A DNA stretch of 64,000 nt from Didymodactylos carnosus (taxonomy: Eukaryota > Rotifera > Eurotatoria > Philodinida > Philodinidae): positions 1 to 64,000 of the forward strand of contig CAJNOQ010000059.1 in the NCBI GenBank assembly GCA_905250885.1, read 5' to 3'. The position numbers and the translations under genes are program-made. Positions 12,812 to 25,419 of this stretch are shown piece by piece. The notes beneath the pieces are model-generated. The model made no database searches. It was not told the origin of the DNA and was given only the letters and a program-made list of their open reading frames with translations. How positions within the stretch are numbered: the first letter of the stretch is position 1; each line of letters opens with the position of its first letter.

Positions 12812-13882
12812 CAATAAACTATGTGATAGTACACATATCCTGCAGTTGAATAAAAGTTTTAGATCATGATTATCCATTTAGGATATGTTCTGTATTTTTC
12901 GACTGACTACTTTTCTGGAAACAAAAACAAACTTACAGTTCCAAGACGCATAAAGCGTCCAGTCGAAGTTGTCACTGGTCTCGCTGCAGTTGACGTTCTC
13001 GCTGTTTTTAAGGCGTTTTCAACACTTTTTCCTTGAGTTGATTGCGTGTTTAATCGTATCATACCAGTAATCGGTCTCCCTGATTGAGTCATCGGACTAA
13101 AGTATCGATATTATAACACAGAAATATTGTAAACACAAAAGAACAAACATCACATACCGCATAGCCGGACTGGGTCCGGTTGGTCCTGCAGTTGCATTTG
13201 GATTTGCTGTTGGTTGTCTCATTGATGTTCCTGGAAGTGGTATATTGGCGAAGGCATTCTCATCTAATAAATCCGCTAAACCGTCATCAGCGGCTTCTAC
13301 TTCGTCTACATAAAGCTGTTCAGTTAATGCTCGCATTTTCAACAACCAGGCCGTCTTTGAAAGAAAAGTAAAACACAAAAATTTTTGCATGTATCTCCTA
13401 CAGCTTGTCATTCATCATATGAACCTCAAATATTAGCAAATAACATTCTCACAGACCACATCTGAACCCAGTGTCTTTAATGATTAGTGGGTCTCGCTTG
13501 AACAAAATGGGTTTTCACTTTGAAAATTCGATTTCCACTTTGTTTTTAGCAGGGAAAACATAGAAAATGCCGTGGTAAACTGTGGAAACCAACTTTCCTT
13601 AAAATTTCTATTAAAAACACTGTCTGAACCTGCTTATTTAATTGTATAAATTATAACAAGCTGAACGATAAGTGCTTGCAAAGGAGACGATGGTTTGCAG
13701 GAGGACTGAAGTCTTATTTGTCCTAGATCTTTCCTGGATAATAAGACAACTGATTTATTTTCGTGTGCAAAAACTCATACTTGATCATTTGGATTTTTTT
13801 CAAGTAAACGAGTTGTAGCTTCAATACATTGATCAAACTGGCGCCGTCGAAACAAACTCATAGCTTGAAATAGAGGATCCAT
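10404..13882 (-). CDS. TTC8: BBSome TPR subunit TTC8/BBS8
   Basis: Eleven exons: 13781-13882, 13158-13354, 12937-13096, 11799-11933, 11649-11734, 11384-11582, 11282-11319, 10945-11221, 10752-10874, 10582-10665, 10404-10520; all GT-AG, phases consistent, 505 residues against about 515-540 in vertebrates. BBS8 is a core subunit of the BBSome, the coat that moves membrane proteins in and out of cilia. The N-terminus (MDPLFQAMSLFRRRQFDQCI), the GRPITG...RPVTTSTGRFMRLGT segment near residues 105-153 and a run of TPRs from about residue 200 (YSDQPE-like YTDQPEISLKFYRRLLQIG, HAEAYNNLGLVELQ) all match the family. The last TPR join (exons 9/10) is one or two residues short relative to vertebrates. The 1003-nt intron 3 contains a small gene on the other strand. 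Its start faces the TMED gene across 683 bp. Confidence 0.97.
12277..12636 (+). CDS. Small Cys-cluster protein nested in a TTC8 intron
   Basis: An uninterrupted 119-codon frame lies on the opposite strand inside TTC8 intron 3. The first 45 residues are Ser/Asn-rich and probably disordered. The second half has two Cys clusters, CKCCCD (about residues 57-62) and CRCMCGD (about 94-100), separated by a helix-like segment (TLEILRDIQEYIHLPEY). Spacing suggests metal binding, but no family is recognised. Codon choice resembles the neighbouring genes. The ATG follows an AT-rich leader, and the stop is followed by AT-rich sequence with CT and AT dinucleotide runs. It could be a real nested gene, a retrogene or a chance frame; the Cys pattern favours a real one. 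Confidence 0.55.
   Translation: MSCVSGSASLEISSSSQNPSLPSNGSSQTSSSSNKTSINPITGYLKDHFNINFIDCKCCCDASKQVSRCETGTLEILRDIQEYIHLPEYRLNCRCMCGDERLNSSIKFGLKLTPSNDLK
12781..12811. repeat. CT/AT compound microsatellite
   Basis: A (CT)n run passes directly into an (AT)n run inside TTC8 intron 3, about 145 bp after the nested frame. Confidence 0.9.
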
Positions 13883-14565
13883 ATTTATTAACTGTATTGA
13901 ACTTAGTTATTTGCATAAAAATAATAGATGTGAGCGATTTCAAAATGACATGAGAACCATGGCTGTGGGATCATTAATTTATTTGTTTAGCTACTACCTC
14001 CATCCGTAAAACTGCACAGTAGGACACTATCAACGATCTCTAGCATATTATTTTGATCGATATATTAAAGAAGTGCCTAAAATTTTCATATTCAACTTTT
14101 CCTAATGCTTAGCTGTGTTGTATAGTCTTTATAAAGGCTCACACAATGCTTCCATGATTCCGTCGATGTGTAAGTTTCCTTTGATTGGTTAGTTTCACTA
14201 TGAGCGCTTGGCTGTGACGTACATTTAATTAATAGAAACGGTATTTTCTAAACTCAGTTCGTATTTCAGTATATCCTTTAATTCTCATTGGCCTTAATTC
14301 TTCGTGCTACATCTTTTATGTAATGAGAAGGAGAAAAACCAATGCACGTGTTATTATTCTAGCTAATATAGAAAGACATTGAACATAAGCATGATACAGT
14401 TGAGTGCTGTACAGTAAAGTTAAGTTTAGTGTTGTCAAATCGAACCCTCTTTCCATGACCTTGGGTCGTCTCCTTCGTGTATTGTTTAACATTGTCAATT
14501 TTAGTGAGAAAGAAGAACAAGCGTATTAAGTCTAATCTACTTCTCTTCTTGTTTTCAGGTCGATC
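13883..14565. promoter_or_regulatory. Divergent promoter region, TTC8 / TMED
   Basis: Only 683 bp separate the start codons of TTC8 (minus) and the TMED gene (plus), so both promoters must lie here or overlap. No clear TATA box or repeated operator was seen. A splice-acceptor-like tract ending in TTTTCAG at 14552-14558, 7 bp before the TMED ATG, implies a 5'-UTR intron or trans-splice site. Confidence 0.5.
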
Positions 14566-15396
14566 ATGTATTATTATTCTTACTCGAGCGCAATATCAGC
14601 ATTGATCGTTCTTCTATCGATAGTCGATCGAATTTTATCAAATGAGCTGACATTTGAATTGCCTGATAATGCAAAAGAATGTTTTCATGAAAAATTAAAA
14701 ATTGGTTCAAAATTCGTCTTAGAATATCAAGTACAATGAAAAAACAACAAAAAATTTTCTCTTTCGTTCCCCTATCTAAAAAATATGAAAAATTCATTCT
14801 TTTTTTAGGTTATCACTGGCGGGAACTACGACGTTGATCTTGTATTACGTTCACCATCAGGAAAAGTGTTGTACCAGGATCAAAAAAAACAATATGATAA
14901 TGTTGAAAAAACGGCTGAAGAAGATGGTGCATACGAATTTTGTTTCAGTAATGAATTTTCAACATTTACTCATAAAGTTATTTATATTGATTGGAGAGTT
15001 GATGGTGATCCAGAACACGAAATAGCGGCAGCAAGTCCACATGTAGCTGAAGGCGCGTTAACAATGGTAAATTTTGAATTTTTCTGTCTAAACTATTATA
15101 AAAGATGCTTCTTAAACTTCCATGTCATGTTGCATGTGTTATTTTTTAAATTTTAGATTGAAACAAAAGTTCAAGGTATTCACGAAAGTCTTAAATCTGT
15201 CATTGATTATCAGACTCATCATCGATTGAGAGAAGCAACGGGACGAGTACGAGCCGAAGATCTTAAAGAACGTGTACAAATGTGGTCTATGGGCCAATTT
15301 ATATTGATAGTAATTGTTGGCGTAGGACAAGTTCTTTTATTAAGATCATTTTTTACGGACAGAAGGACATCATCATCGTGGACAACAAATAGATAA
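14566..15396 (+). CDS. TMED7: p24 family cargo receptor, TMED3/TMED7 type
   Basis: Three exons: 14566-14730, 14809-15066, 15157-15396; 220 residues, the usual size. p24 proteins cycle between ER and Golgi in COPI and COPII vesicles and help load GPI-anchored and other cargo. The order is signal peptide (about 1-25), GOLD domain starting [14 protein letters not shown] and including [10 protein letters not shown] and [13 protein letters not shown], a coiled-coil stem with [18 protein letters not shown], one membrane helix near residues 185-205, and a short cytosolic tail. The tail has the FF pair (SFFTDRR) used for COPII export and the basic residues typical of COPI binding. The luminal domain is closest to TMED3 and TMED7; which of the two cannot be decided, as invertebrates often have a single gene. 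Confidence in the family is very high. Confidence 0.96.
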
Positions 15397-15400
15397 ACGA

Positions 15401-15406
15401 AATAAA
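15401..15406 (+). terminator. Poly(A) signal AATAAA near the TMED stop
   Basis: AATAAA lies 5 bp after the stop codon. It would give a very short 3'-UTR; another AATAAA-like site near 15858 is an alternative. Confidence 0.35.
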
Positions 15407-18351
15407 GAAGGTAATTAGAGTGGGATATTCAATTAGGAAGATTTATTTATCTGCAGGAATTATTTATTTTACTTCATACAAAATGCAATGTATTCTTTTT
15501 TATTTCTTATCTCGAATTGCTTTTTAGTAAACAACAGGAGGAGAGGACCGAAGTGGAGCATTTTCTCAAGAAAAGTTTATGTTCGATTTTTTTTCTCCTA
15601 TTTATTCCAGTAGTATAAAATGGACTAATTGCTCTATAAATTCTCATTTCATTTTGACTCTGTCGTTGTTCATAGCCAGATTGTTTTTGTTCTTCTGTGT
15701 TTTGCTTGTTGTTTCAAAAAAAAACAAAGAAAACGAAAGTTTACTAGAAAATCTCTCAAATGCCATATTATCTAAACAACATTCATTCATTGATTCTATT
15801 TTCTTCTAATTTTTATTTTCTTTTTATTTCTTACTGTTTAATTGTGGTTTCGTTATTAAAATAAAGTTAATTTTTTTCCATTGATAAACTTTTAATGATG
15901 AAAAAAGATCTAGATCACCTTAGACTAGACTGAGAAGGAAGATATTTTGCAGTTAGATGAAATTTTACAAGAATTTCCATTTATTTGCTGACAAAAACTG
16001 GGAATTTTTCTACGTATATATGACTTCAAGAACAAGTTCGAATGTAAAAATGCAATGTATACTATTTAATTGTTACCTGTTCTTATAGTTTTGAACTACA
16101 CGATCACAGTGGACAAATCTATTTTTTTTTCTTTGTTGTCTATGCGTATTCAAAACAATTGGAGACAATCGAAAAAAATGATAAATAATAATAGTTGATA
16201 TACTTCAGCGAACATATGTGGATATAGTTATCTTGAAGTAACAGATAAAATGTGTGAAAAATATGACATTCTAAGAGTTTAAAGGATAATTGAAATTTTC
16301 TAAGACTTTACTTACTCATTCTTTATTTACAGTAGTGCGGAAATAATTAACAAAGATACTGAATACATATATTTTCTATTGCTGAATACACTATTAACTT
16401 CCGCTCTATCTAAATAATCAGGAGTTTTATATTTAGTTCTTAAAGATTATTTTTTCTTATGCAATACTAATTATCTATTCAAAAAAAAACAATAACAAAA
16501 AATGACAATAAAGAGCCGAGTGGATTTGTGAGATGCATGTTGTTTCCATTAAACATATTCAGAGTATTGAATATCTGATTGAATAAAAACCGACAGACAT
16601 GGAACATTTTTTTATTTTGTATTATCGACACAAAGCTACTATTATTCACTAATCTCACGAGAATAATTATATTTCAGCAAGTATTGTTATGTAATGTTAA
16701 TTTAAATTTTCGAAGATATATATCAATCTATGTTCGCTCGATTTAATCGAAATGAACAAAATAATAAAAAAAAAAAAAAATTTTTTTTGTCATTTTATTT
16801 TCAAGGTAGGATGAAGGAATACGCGGTATATATTAAAGTATAGCGTTCTCTTTTATCGGAAGCTTCTATTTTTTGTGCCTTGTTCTGTATTTTGAATTTT
16901 TTATATTTCTTTTAATCTAAATGTGATATACAGCGGTCTATTATTCTTATTATGTATAAAAATGATTGAAAAAAATCAATGATTATTATTTAGATTACAA
17001 AAAAAAAAAAAGAGTTGGTATTGAAAATACACTATTCGTTTAATATTACTATTGCACTCTTGTTTTAGAATATTGAACAGCAAGATATATAAGTTACATA
17101 TATATGTTTCTTTTAATGGAACAATCAAAATTCTATTATATTGAACAGATCGAATGATTATTCAATATTTATGAATTACAATGGATTATTGGATTGTGTA
17201 TGTCCAGTTGAACGAAGGTAGTATTACAATTTTATTGTTTTGAATTTCTTCTTCCTCTCTCAATCTAAACTATAAAAATTATTTCTACTATTTTAAAACA
17301 AATGGAGAAAATTCAATGTATATGCTTAGATCGATGTTGCTATAGAGTTCAAGTGTTCCACTAATTCTATATCAGCTATAGTATAACTCGCATTTTATCC
17401 TTGAATAAAAGAATTCAATAATTAGGAAAATAAAACGGATTTTCACTAGATTTTTTTACGTTGCTTACATGTTTTTTAACATAAACGTTTGTACACTTAG
17501 ATGTTTAAAGATGATAAACTTGATCCTTTTTAAATAAATTAAATAAATATTGACTAAATCTTTATATATGTACTACATATGTTTTGATGTAATCAAATAT
17601 GACCAATACAACGGACAGAGTAGATATAACGAACAACCATATATGAATCTATTTTTTGAATTTATAAAGAAAAGAATATAAAAAAAAAACGTTTCGTTTA
17701 TCAAAATGTTTCAAGAAAATGGCAGGTAAATGGTTGAAATAAATTTAAAAATTAAATTTATTTTTTATATTTTTATGATTATATAAATAACGTGCAAGAG
17801 CATATTTTTTTTCACTTGATTTTGATCGGTTTGACTTTAATTATCATGTTTTATTTTTGTTTTTTTTTACTTCAATTCTAGGAAAGAATGTAAATATATA
17901 TCATTTGTATTCTAAAATCAAGTGTTTTTTTATTTGTTCTGTCTGTTCTTCTACAAGTCAAACAAGCACACTCATTATTATTTAACAAGGTCAAAAATTG
18001 TAATAATCAGTTGTGCTCGTTGCCAACATAGTTTGTGCCATATTTGTTATTAGTTGAGAAAGAGAAAAATAAAATTGATGATAATATTGACAGATTTATA
18101 ATTCATAAATAGTGCTGATGTATCATTTTATATTTTTTAGTACTTTTAAAAACTGTAATGATGTAATACTGGTCTGGTTTCTGTTAAATCAGAAAAAATA
18201 GACTATTGTAAATATTTTTTGGAAGAAGTTTCAATATATTAAAATTTTTCTTTTTATTTCAAAACAACAAAAGAGTGGATGCAGTTTACCTTTTTAATTA
18301 TGTATCGATAATGAGTTCGTTTTAATTGAATGGAAACATGCATATTATATC

Positions 18352-18527
18352 CAGGGTTGTCGTGACCGGTGAAGGAGAGGAGGCCTCTTGCAGGCGATTC
18401 TCATCTAATAATTGAAAATTTTCGTTCTCCCTCTCAATAGTAAAATCTTCTTTTCTGGCGTTCTAGTCCAAATTTTTTTCCTTTCTAGCAACCTCCACCC
18501 AAAGTTGAACTTTTCACGACTGCTCTG
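18352..18527. mobile_element. hAT-like MITE, 176 bp
   Basis: The left end is CAGGGTTGTCGTGA and the right end, read inverted, is CAGAGCAGTCGTGA; CAGNG ends are typical of hAT elements. The 8 bp before the left end (ATTATATC, 18344-18351) and after the right end (AGTATATC, 18528-18535) agree at 7 of 8 positions, as expected for an aged 8-bp target duplication. The interior is GC-richer than the flanks and has no coding frame. Confidence 0.72.
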
Positions 18528-18837
18528 AGTATATCTTCATCCAGTACGATTTATTATAATAAAACAAATAGATGGGCTTTTATCTGCTTATCCTTCTCTG
18601 TGACGTGTTCTTGATTACTTTTTAGTACAATAAGGAATATGATCGAAAATAATGTAGAAAAAATACGAGAAAAAAATAAAATAAATTAAGATTTCTGTTT
18701 AAAGTTTTTTTCTTTTTTGTTCTATTATGTATATTTTTCGATGTAATGTAAATTATGTTTGTATATGTAAACTATTAGACCTTTTATTTTAACGTCTATT
18801 TTTTTATTTACTGATTAGTTAGAGATTTAATACACTG

Positions 18838-21577
18838 ATGGATGGTTCACTCATCGATTCTCATCATCGTATTTCATTGTCCACACTAACAAATATTTCA
18901 CCTGATGTTAATAACGATCATGAATCTTGTTTATCGAATACAAATATACGAACGGATAGTGTTAGTACTAATCAAAATGGAGTAAATTATACTGATAACG
19001 ACAACTATATTACAAGAAATAATAATAGTGAATCGAATAGTGAAATGTCAAAATCCTCTCAATTTTTTACTTGGCGTCGAGGTAAATAATTTAAGTTTTG
19101 ATCGATAAATAATTAATTTATGAAAAAAATTGTCTATGTACTATTTTAGGACATCGCCGTGAAATGTTATCATATGCTACAATATGTTTTTTTGCCTTCA
19201 TGACTGGTGTAGAATATGCTGGTAATAAAAATAAACTTAATTATTTCTCTAAGAAAATGATATTTTATGACTCAACGTGTGTCCATTTTCAGTAATACTA
19301 CCAACAGCGTTTGAATACGTTAAAAAACTAACAAATGGTGATATATATGTAGGCTTGGTGTTATCATCATACAGTATCTCTGGTAGTATTGCCGGTATTA
19401 TTCTGGGAAAAATATCAGATATTACCAAGAAAGTGAAATTATTAATATTGATAACAAATGTATTTGAAATAGTTGGAAATATTCTATATTTTCTTACAAG
19501 TAAAATTTCGATTGTTCTCTTGGGACGATTTATTGCCGGAGTTGGGATGGGAGCTGTTCCTCCAGTGAGTATTTTAATAATCATTGAAAATATATTTTAT
19601 TTTAATATTATTTTTATTTAGATTCTTGCTGATATTGCTCATAGAACAAAAGAAGTAGATAGAACAAAAGCAATTTCGATTATTCTTGGATGTCGACAAT
19701 TAGGTAAATATGTTCCTACAACATCTGTATAAAATAAATAGTATGGCTATTTCGTTTTTAGGATTGCTTGTTGGACCGTGTTTTGCATTGATTATTCGAT
19801 CAATGAGTTTTAATATAGGTATGCTACAGTAGGAGAAAATATATTATTCTAATGTTTTAATTTTTGATTTTTTTGTACTATTTTCTAGGCTCCGTAAATG
19901 TAAATCAATATAATGGTCCGGGTTTTTTAATGGCAGTCGTTTGGTTTTTTTTACAAATTATCTGTTGGTTTTGTTTTTATGATCGTCAACCGGAAACTAC
20001 AAGTGGACCATCGTCTAATGGTCTTAGAAGTAATGATTTACCTAAACACAAATATTATCGTTCTGGTGAAAAAGATCAACAACAAATACAAACGGAAGAA
20101 CAACAGCATCAATCATTATCATGGAAAGTTTATTATCAACAATATTTTCGTGCCGAAATGTTGGTATTATTTTTAGCCACATTTATTACGTATTTCAATC
20201 AAACAGGTAGATATTGAGAAGAATGTTTCAGAGCTGAACGAGTATAAGTACTACATTTTCAAGTATGAGTATATATTTTTTCCAAAAAAACTAATAAATT
20301 TGTACACATTATTTATCTTTTCAAAATGCATTTTTCTTTTTTTAATCTATCCTGATTTCAATAAGTTGCCCACATGCCTATCTTTTCAGTACGTGAACTA
20401 CGACATCTTAGTACAATTCTATTTTTTGTTTTCTTGTTTATTTACTAATTAATTTCTTTTTTCTTACGATGATAACCAAATAATTTTCTTCTTCAATATT
20501 TAACAGTATGTGAAACATAATTTAATTTAAAAAAAGTTTTCCCGAGTACATGTATTAGTGACTGAGGACAAAAATTTGAGTATGAGTACGAATATTTTCC
20601 CAATTCTGCTATATTTCTCTCGTTTTCATAAAATTAATATTTTAGCACTTGAAACAATTGTCGCAGCATTTACCAAAAAACATTTTCAATGGAACCAAGT
20701 TCATATCTCCATATTATTTGCATTAGCTGGTTTAGAAATAATTTGTGTTTATTTATGTCTGGTTAAACTATGTATTAAACGTTTTGAAGATCGTATGTTA
20801 TTAATATTCGGTTTTATATCATTAACTTGTGCTTGTACATTAGGAGTTTTTTTCACATGGACTATGACAGATAGAGCATCTGCAAACAAAAGTCTATTGC
20901 CAATGTTTGTTATCTTTGTGTTTCTCGATTTATTGGGATTACCGTTTATAGCGGCAACAAGTGTATCTTTATTTACAAAATTAACCATTAAAGAGTTACA
21001 GGGCTTTTCGCAAGGTGTTCAACGATTAGTAATGGGCATTGGTACAATTGTTGGTCCATTGTTTGCATCAGCGTTGTTAAATCGATTACACATTATGATG
21101 ACAACAATGTTAAGTATGACATTTTTAACATTAATGCTCATTTTTCTCATCTTACGTCGCTTAATACCGTTGAAAAATAACGATAAAGATCGTGTAACAA
21201 CAACAAACAATAATTCATTGGAAGAAAATGGTGAGGAAATTGCATTCCCTTTATCAAATAACAATAATCATTGTTATGTACCATTGTGTCGAGATGACGA
21301 TGGAACTGATGAAGAAAGTTGTCAATTATTGAAAAATAGTTCGCCATCATTATCAAAATATATTTCAGATTCAATTGAAAGAGAAAAAAGATCGAATGAA
21401 ATTAACGAAGAATGTAGAACTAGGTCACCAACTATTCCTCACAGTAATGGTGGTTCATTAAAATTCGACACTAGCTCTACAAATTACAGTTGTCAATTGT
21501 CAGATGAATTTATGAATGATAATGGGGGAGATTCTCTTGGACGGAGTCAGTCACTGAAGGAACCTAAGCCGGCATGA
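18838..21577 (+). CDS. MFSD8/CLN7-like major facilitator
   Basis: Seven exons: 18838-19081, 19150-19221, 19293-19564, 19622-19703, 19762-19818, 19889-20206, 20646-21577; every intron is GT-AG and the frame closes, giving 658 residues. After an 80-residue Ser/Asn-rich N-tail come 12 predicted helices: VILPTAFEYVKKL, GLVLSSYSISGSIAGIILG and RFIAGVGMGAVPP in the first half, FNQTALETIVAAFTKKHF at the exon 6/7 join, and QGVQRLVMGIGTIVGPLF in the second half. This order and the ALETIV helix resemble MFSD8, a lysosomal carrier linked to chloride transport and neuronal ceroid lipofuscinosis in mammals. The hydrophilic C-tail has an acidic dileucine (ESCQLL), a lysosomal sorting signal, consistent with an endolysosomal location. 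The family is secure; the exact orthology is not. Confidence 0.82.
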
Positions 21578-24500
21578 TTGTTTTTTATTTATTTGTACAT
21601 GACATTGTCCTAGTCATAAAGAGTACTAATCAAATTTTAATTGTTTGACTAATTGGACGATATGAAAATTTTTATTCTTAAAGATTTCAACTTTCAGATA
21701 AACAGATACTGTTTGAAGAACAGAGTAAAAACCTTCGTCTTTTTACTCCGTTAGATGTATCAAGATTGAAAGCACATTCAAAAGGGCAAGGATTCTTATC
21801 TATTACATTTCGATAAAATACATGTTCCATTTTCATAGTTCTAGTTTGTTTTGTGAAAAGTTTCGGGGCTTTCCTTTGTCAAAAGAAAAAACAAAGTTTT
21901 AAATTTAAAGTGATTTTTCGGATAAAATGACTGTTTTTGTACTTTCTGTCTCCCTCCCGCTTACGGTTGGACGAATAGGTTACAAACGGCGTAGTGCCTG
22001 TTATGCGTATATCCAAGAAAAAAGTTTTCACATTTTGCCCCTTAGGGCAACGCTGATAAACTTTTTTTTCGTTGTATCCTCGTTTTCTTATTTTTTTTTC
22101 TCATCTTAAATCTCTTTCATCTAGTCATATGTATTTTTTTAAATGCAAATCGAGTACAGTTTTGTTTATCTTATTTTTTTTTGGTTTTCATCTTCGCTCA
22201 GCGTCAACATATAAAAAAAAAATTTTATGTTTTTTTTCTCGTTATTTATCAACAAGATCTGTAATAACTGATGTTCCTATCTGAAATTTTTTTAATTTAA
22301 AATGGTATTGCGTAGAATTAATTAAATAATATTACATGTTGTTTTTCTGCCAGTTAGACAGTTTTTATTTTTTTTGTACAACTTTCCCTTCCTATTTGTA
22401 CTTACTAAGAGCGAGAGAAACAAGGTTATTTTAAATTTTTTCTTTCTGGACAAAGAATAATGTAGAGTAGCTTCAAATGTTCTCATCTTTTCTTTGAAAC
22501 CGAAGAAAATCATTATTTTCTTTTAGAAAGAAAATGATATTTTTTCTGAAGAAATTACTTTACTATTAATCTGTGATTTGTGCTCTCTTATCTTATTTTG
22601 AAACCTCAGTTGCGTCGTGATTGTTTTTTTGTGTTTTTTATACACACTTTACACTTTCTTTCGCCTATCGCTATCTTAAACAACGATATGTGTGTTTAAA
22701 TGCTATCGAATAAAATAAAACATAGATATTTTATGAATAAAGTATACAATTGACGAAAGGGTTTAGTTTCGATTCGTCCCTAATTACTTACTCTCACTTT
22801 TGATGTAATATTTACTGTTCTCTAATCTTACAATACCAATTGTACACTTACAGCCGACTATACGTTTTTCTAGAGAATGTATAGATTTACTGGAGAATAT
22901 ATACAATCGTTAATAAACTTAGAAGATGAAACGACCTTTAAGCTTTAGTCTAAAAGATAAATCTCGGTAAAAAACCAATAGTTGAATATAACTTTTTACT
23001 AAATGATGTCATGTGATCAATTTTTTAACATAAGTGTCTTTTTCTCTCATATTAAAATAAGCCTATTTCTACAACAGCATCCACGTCCAATTGTAGATTC
23101 CTGCAACATTCGGATGACGAAATAAAACACGGTATTAGAAACTTAAAAAACTGGTTGTACATCACACGTTGCATAGAGATTCAAGTTCATTTTGTAGTTT
23201 CTCTTACGAGGGAACCTCTCGAGGTGATTAAAAGCTTTTCGACTCAGACTATTTTCATCATGTAGGGAATAGTCAGCAATGAAAAACCCCAAGTTGGTTT
23301 GGGTCCATGCGCCTTTTTGACGGAGATATGAGTTAATTAATGAAAATGCCATTAATAATAATTAATTAATAGCTCACGACCATGATCAGCTAGGAGTCGG
23401 AAATTTTCACCACAGTTGAAGATAGATGTTGTCTACTCACTGCGAAACTTTTAGGCGTATAAACCAAAGCTTTTGCAAGATATGAATTTTTTATGATTTA
23501 GACAGCTTTTAGTGAAAATTCACCATTGAAAACCTAAAAACTTGTTATCACCTTTTAAGTACCTCTGTTCACGCTGCAGAAGCTCAGCGGCTCTTAGGGA
23601 CCTATATCTAAATGAAATAAGTCTTTACTGAGTCGATAGAGGTATCTAAAAGGTGATAACAAGTTTTTAGGTTTTCAATGGTGAATTTTCACTAAAAGCT
23701 GTCTAAATCATAAAAAATTCATACCTTGCAAAAGCTTTGGTTTATAAGCCGTCGTAAGTGGTCGTGAGCTATTAATTAATTATTGTCAATGGCATTTTCA
23801 TTAATTAACTCATATCTCCGTCAAAAAGGCGCATGGGCCCAAACCAACTTGGGGTTTTTCACTGCTGACTATTTCCTACATGATGAAAATAGTCTGAGTC
23901 GAAAAGCTTTTAATCACCTCGAGAGGTTCCCTCGTAAGAGTACACCTATCGAATTTTAGTTCTGCCGTACTTATCCAAAGCACATTGCACCTGATGGAGG
24001 TTCATTATTTTAGTGAGAGGTTAAATTGTTTTAATAGTACTGCTAAAGAGCGTCAAGTAAGTTATCACAAAAAGCTGTCGAAAACGTCTAGAAAGTGCCT
24101 GCAAAATATAGCACATGATGTATTGAGAACAACTTTACAGAATTAAGTTTGCACTATTTAGTTTTTCAGTAGTTACTCCGCTTTATAGAATAAGTGATTA
24201 TTTTTTTTTATAATGAAATGAATATTGTTAGAAAAACAAGCATAAAAAAAGCAAACCAAGGCAAATCTGTACAAAATACTAGGGAAAAACATGCGAAACC
24301 ATTAGAACGATCAGGAAGGTAACAATGAATGATAAGGGTACAGCCTACTTAACATATTGCAATACATACACATTGCACCGTTACAAAGGAGTCAACACAT
24401 TCATTAAAAGAAAAGCTAGAGAAGAAAATTGAACTGAAAAATGCTTTTTATAATGGAGAAACACTGAAAATCTCTTATTTTTAAGGAAACATGTTTTTAA

Positions 24501-24809
24501 ACGAGGGAAAAACAAAAGTACTAGCAAAAAGATGTAGTAGGATATATTAAAACACGTCGCTTATTACAATTAAAGAAAAATAAAAATATTGCAACAAAAG
24601 ACATAGCAATCTATCATTCTCTCCGTACGGAAAGGGTAAAAACGGCAAAGAGAGCTAGAGTAAACGAACCGGAAAAAGAATAAACAACAGAAAGAAAGAC
24701 TAGTAGGTGTGTTATAGAAAACATGTATTTTTTTCTGCCGACTAGTTTCTTTTTCAACACAAATAGTTGCAATAAGAGCCGAAATTTCAAAAGTTAGGTA
24801 ACTAGTAGT
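21578..24809. other. Gap between the MFSD8-like and RhoA genes
   Basis: AT-rich sequence without a supported gene. It contains the large inverted repeat at 23201-23940 (listed separately). The frames at 21927-22284 are low-complexity Phe/Ser-rich and have no features of a protein. The RhoA 3'-UTR probably occupies the right end. Confidence 0.6.
23201..23940. repeat. Large inverted repeat (foldback-like), ~300-bp arms
   Basis: The left arm runs from 23201 to about 23565 and the right arm from about 23639 to 23940, around a ~73-bp loop. Outer ends are exact: CTCTTACGAGGGAACCTCTC against its reverse complement. Within the arms only a handful of substitutions are seen by eye, apart from a block of about 60 bp after GCTCACGAC (about 23370-23450) that is present only in the left arm. 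No target-site duplication is obvious and no transposase is encoded. A foldback transposon or a recent inverted duplication are both possible. Confidence 0.85.

Positions 24810-25419
<610 letters not shown>

Larger units (their letters stand above)
15397..18837. other. Long AT-rich gap after the TMED gene
   Basis: This 3.4-kb stretch probably starts with the TMED 3'-UTR (AATAAA at 15401). It has only scattered short frames, homopolymer runs and no recognisable protein. The exception is a compact hAT-like element at 18352-18527, listed separately. Confidence 0.6.

Noticed and set aside
19249-19584. Long minus-strand frame opposite the MFSD8-like gene
   Set aside because: Shadow of the real exon 19293-19564, which carries conserved transporter helices and correct splice sites.
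23143-23352. Frame overlapping the left arm of the large inverted repeat
   Set aside because: It is read through repeat sequence and into unique flank; openness is explained by the repeat, not by a protein.
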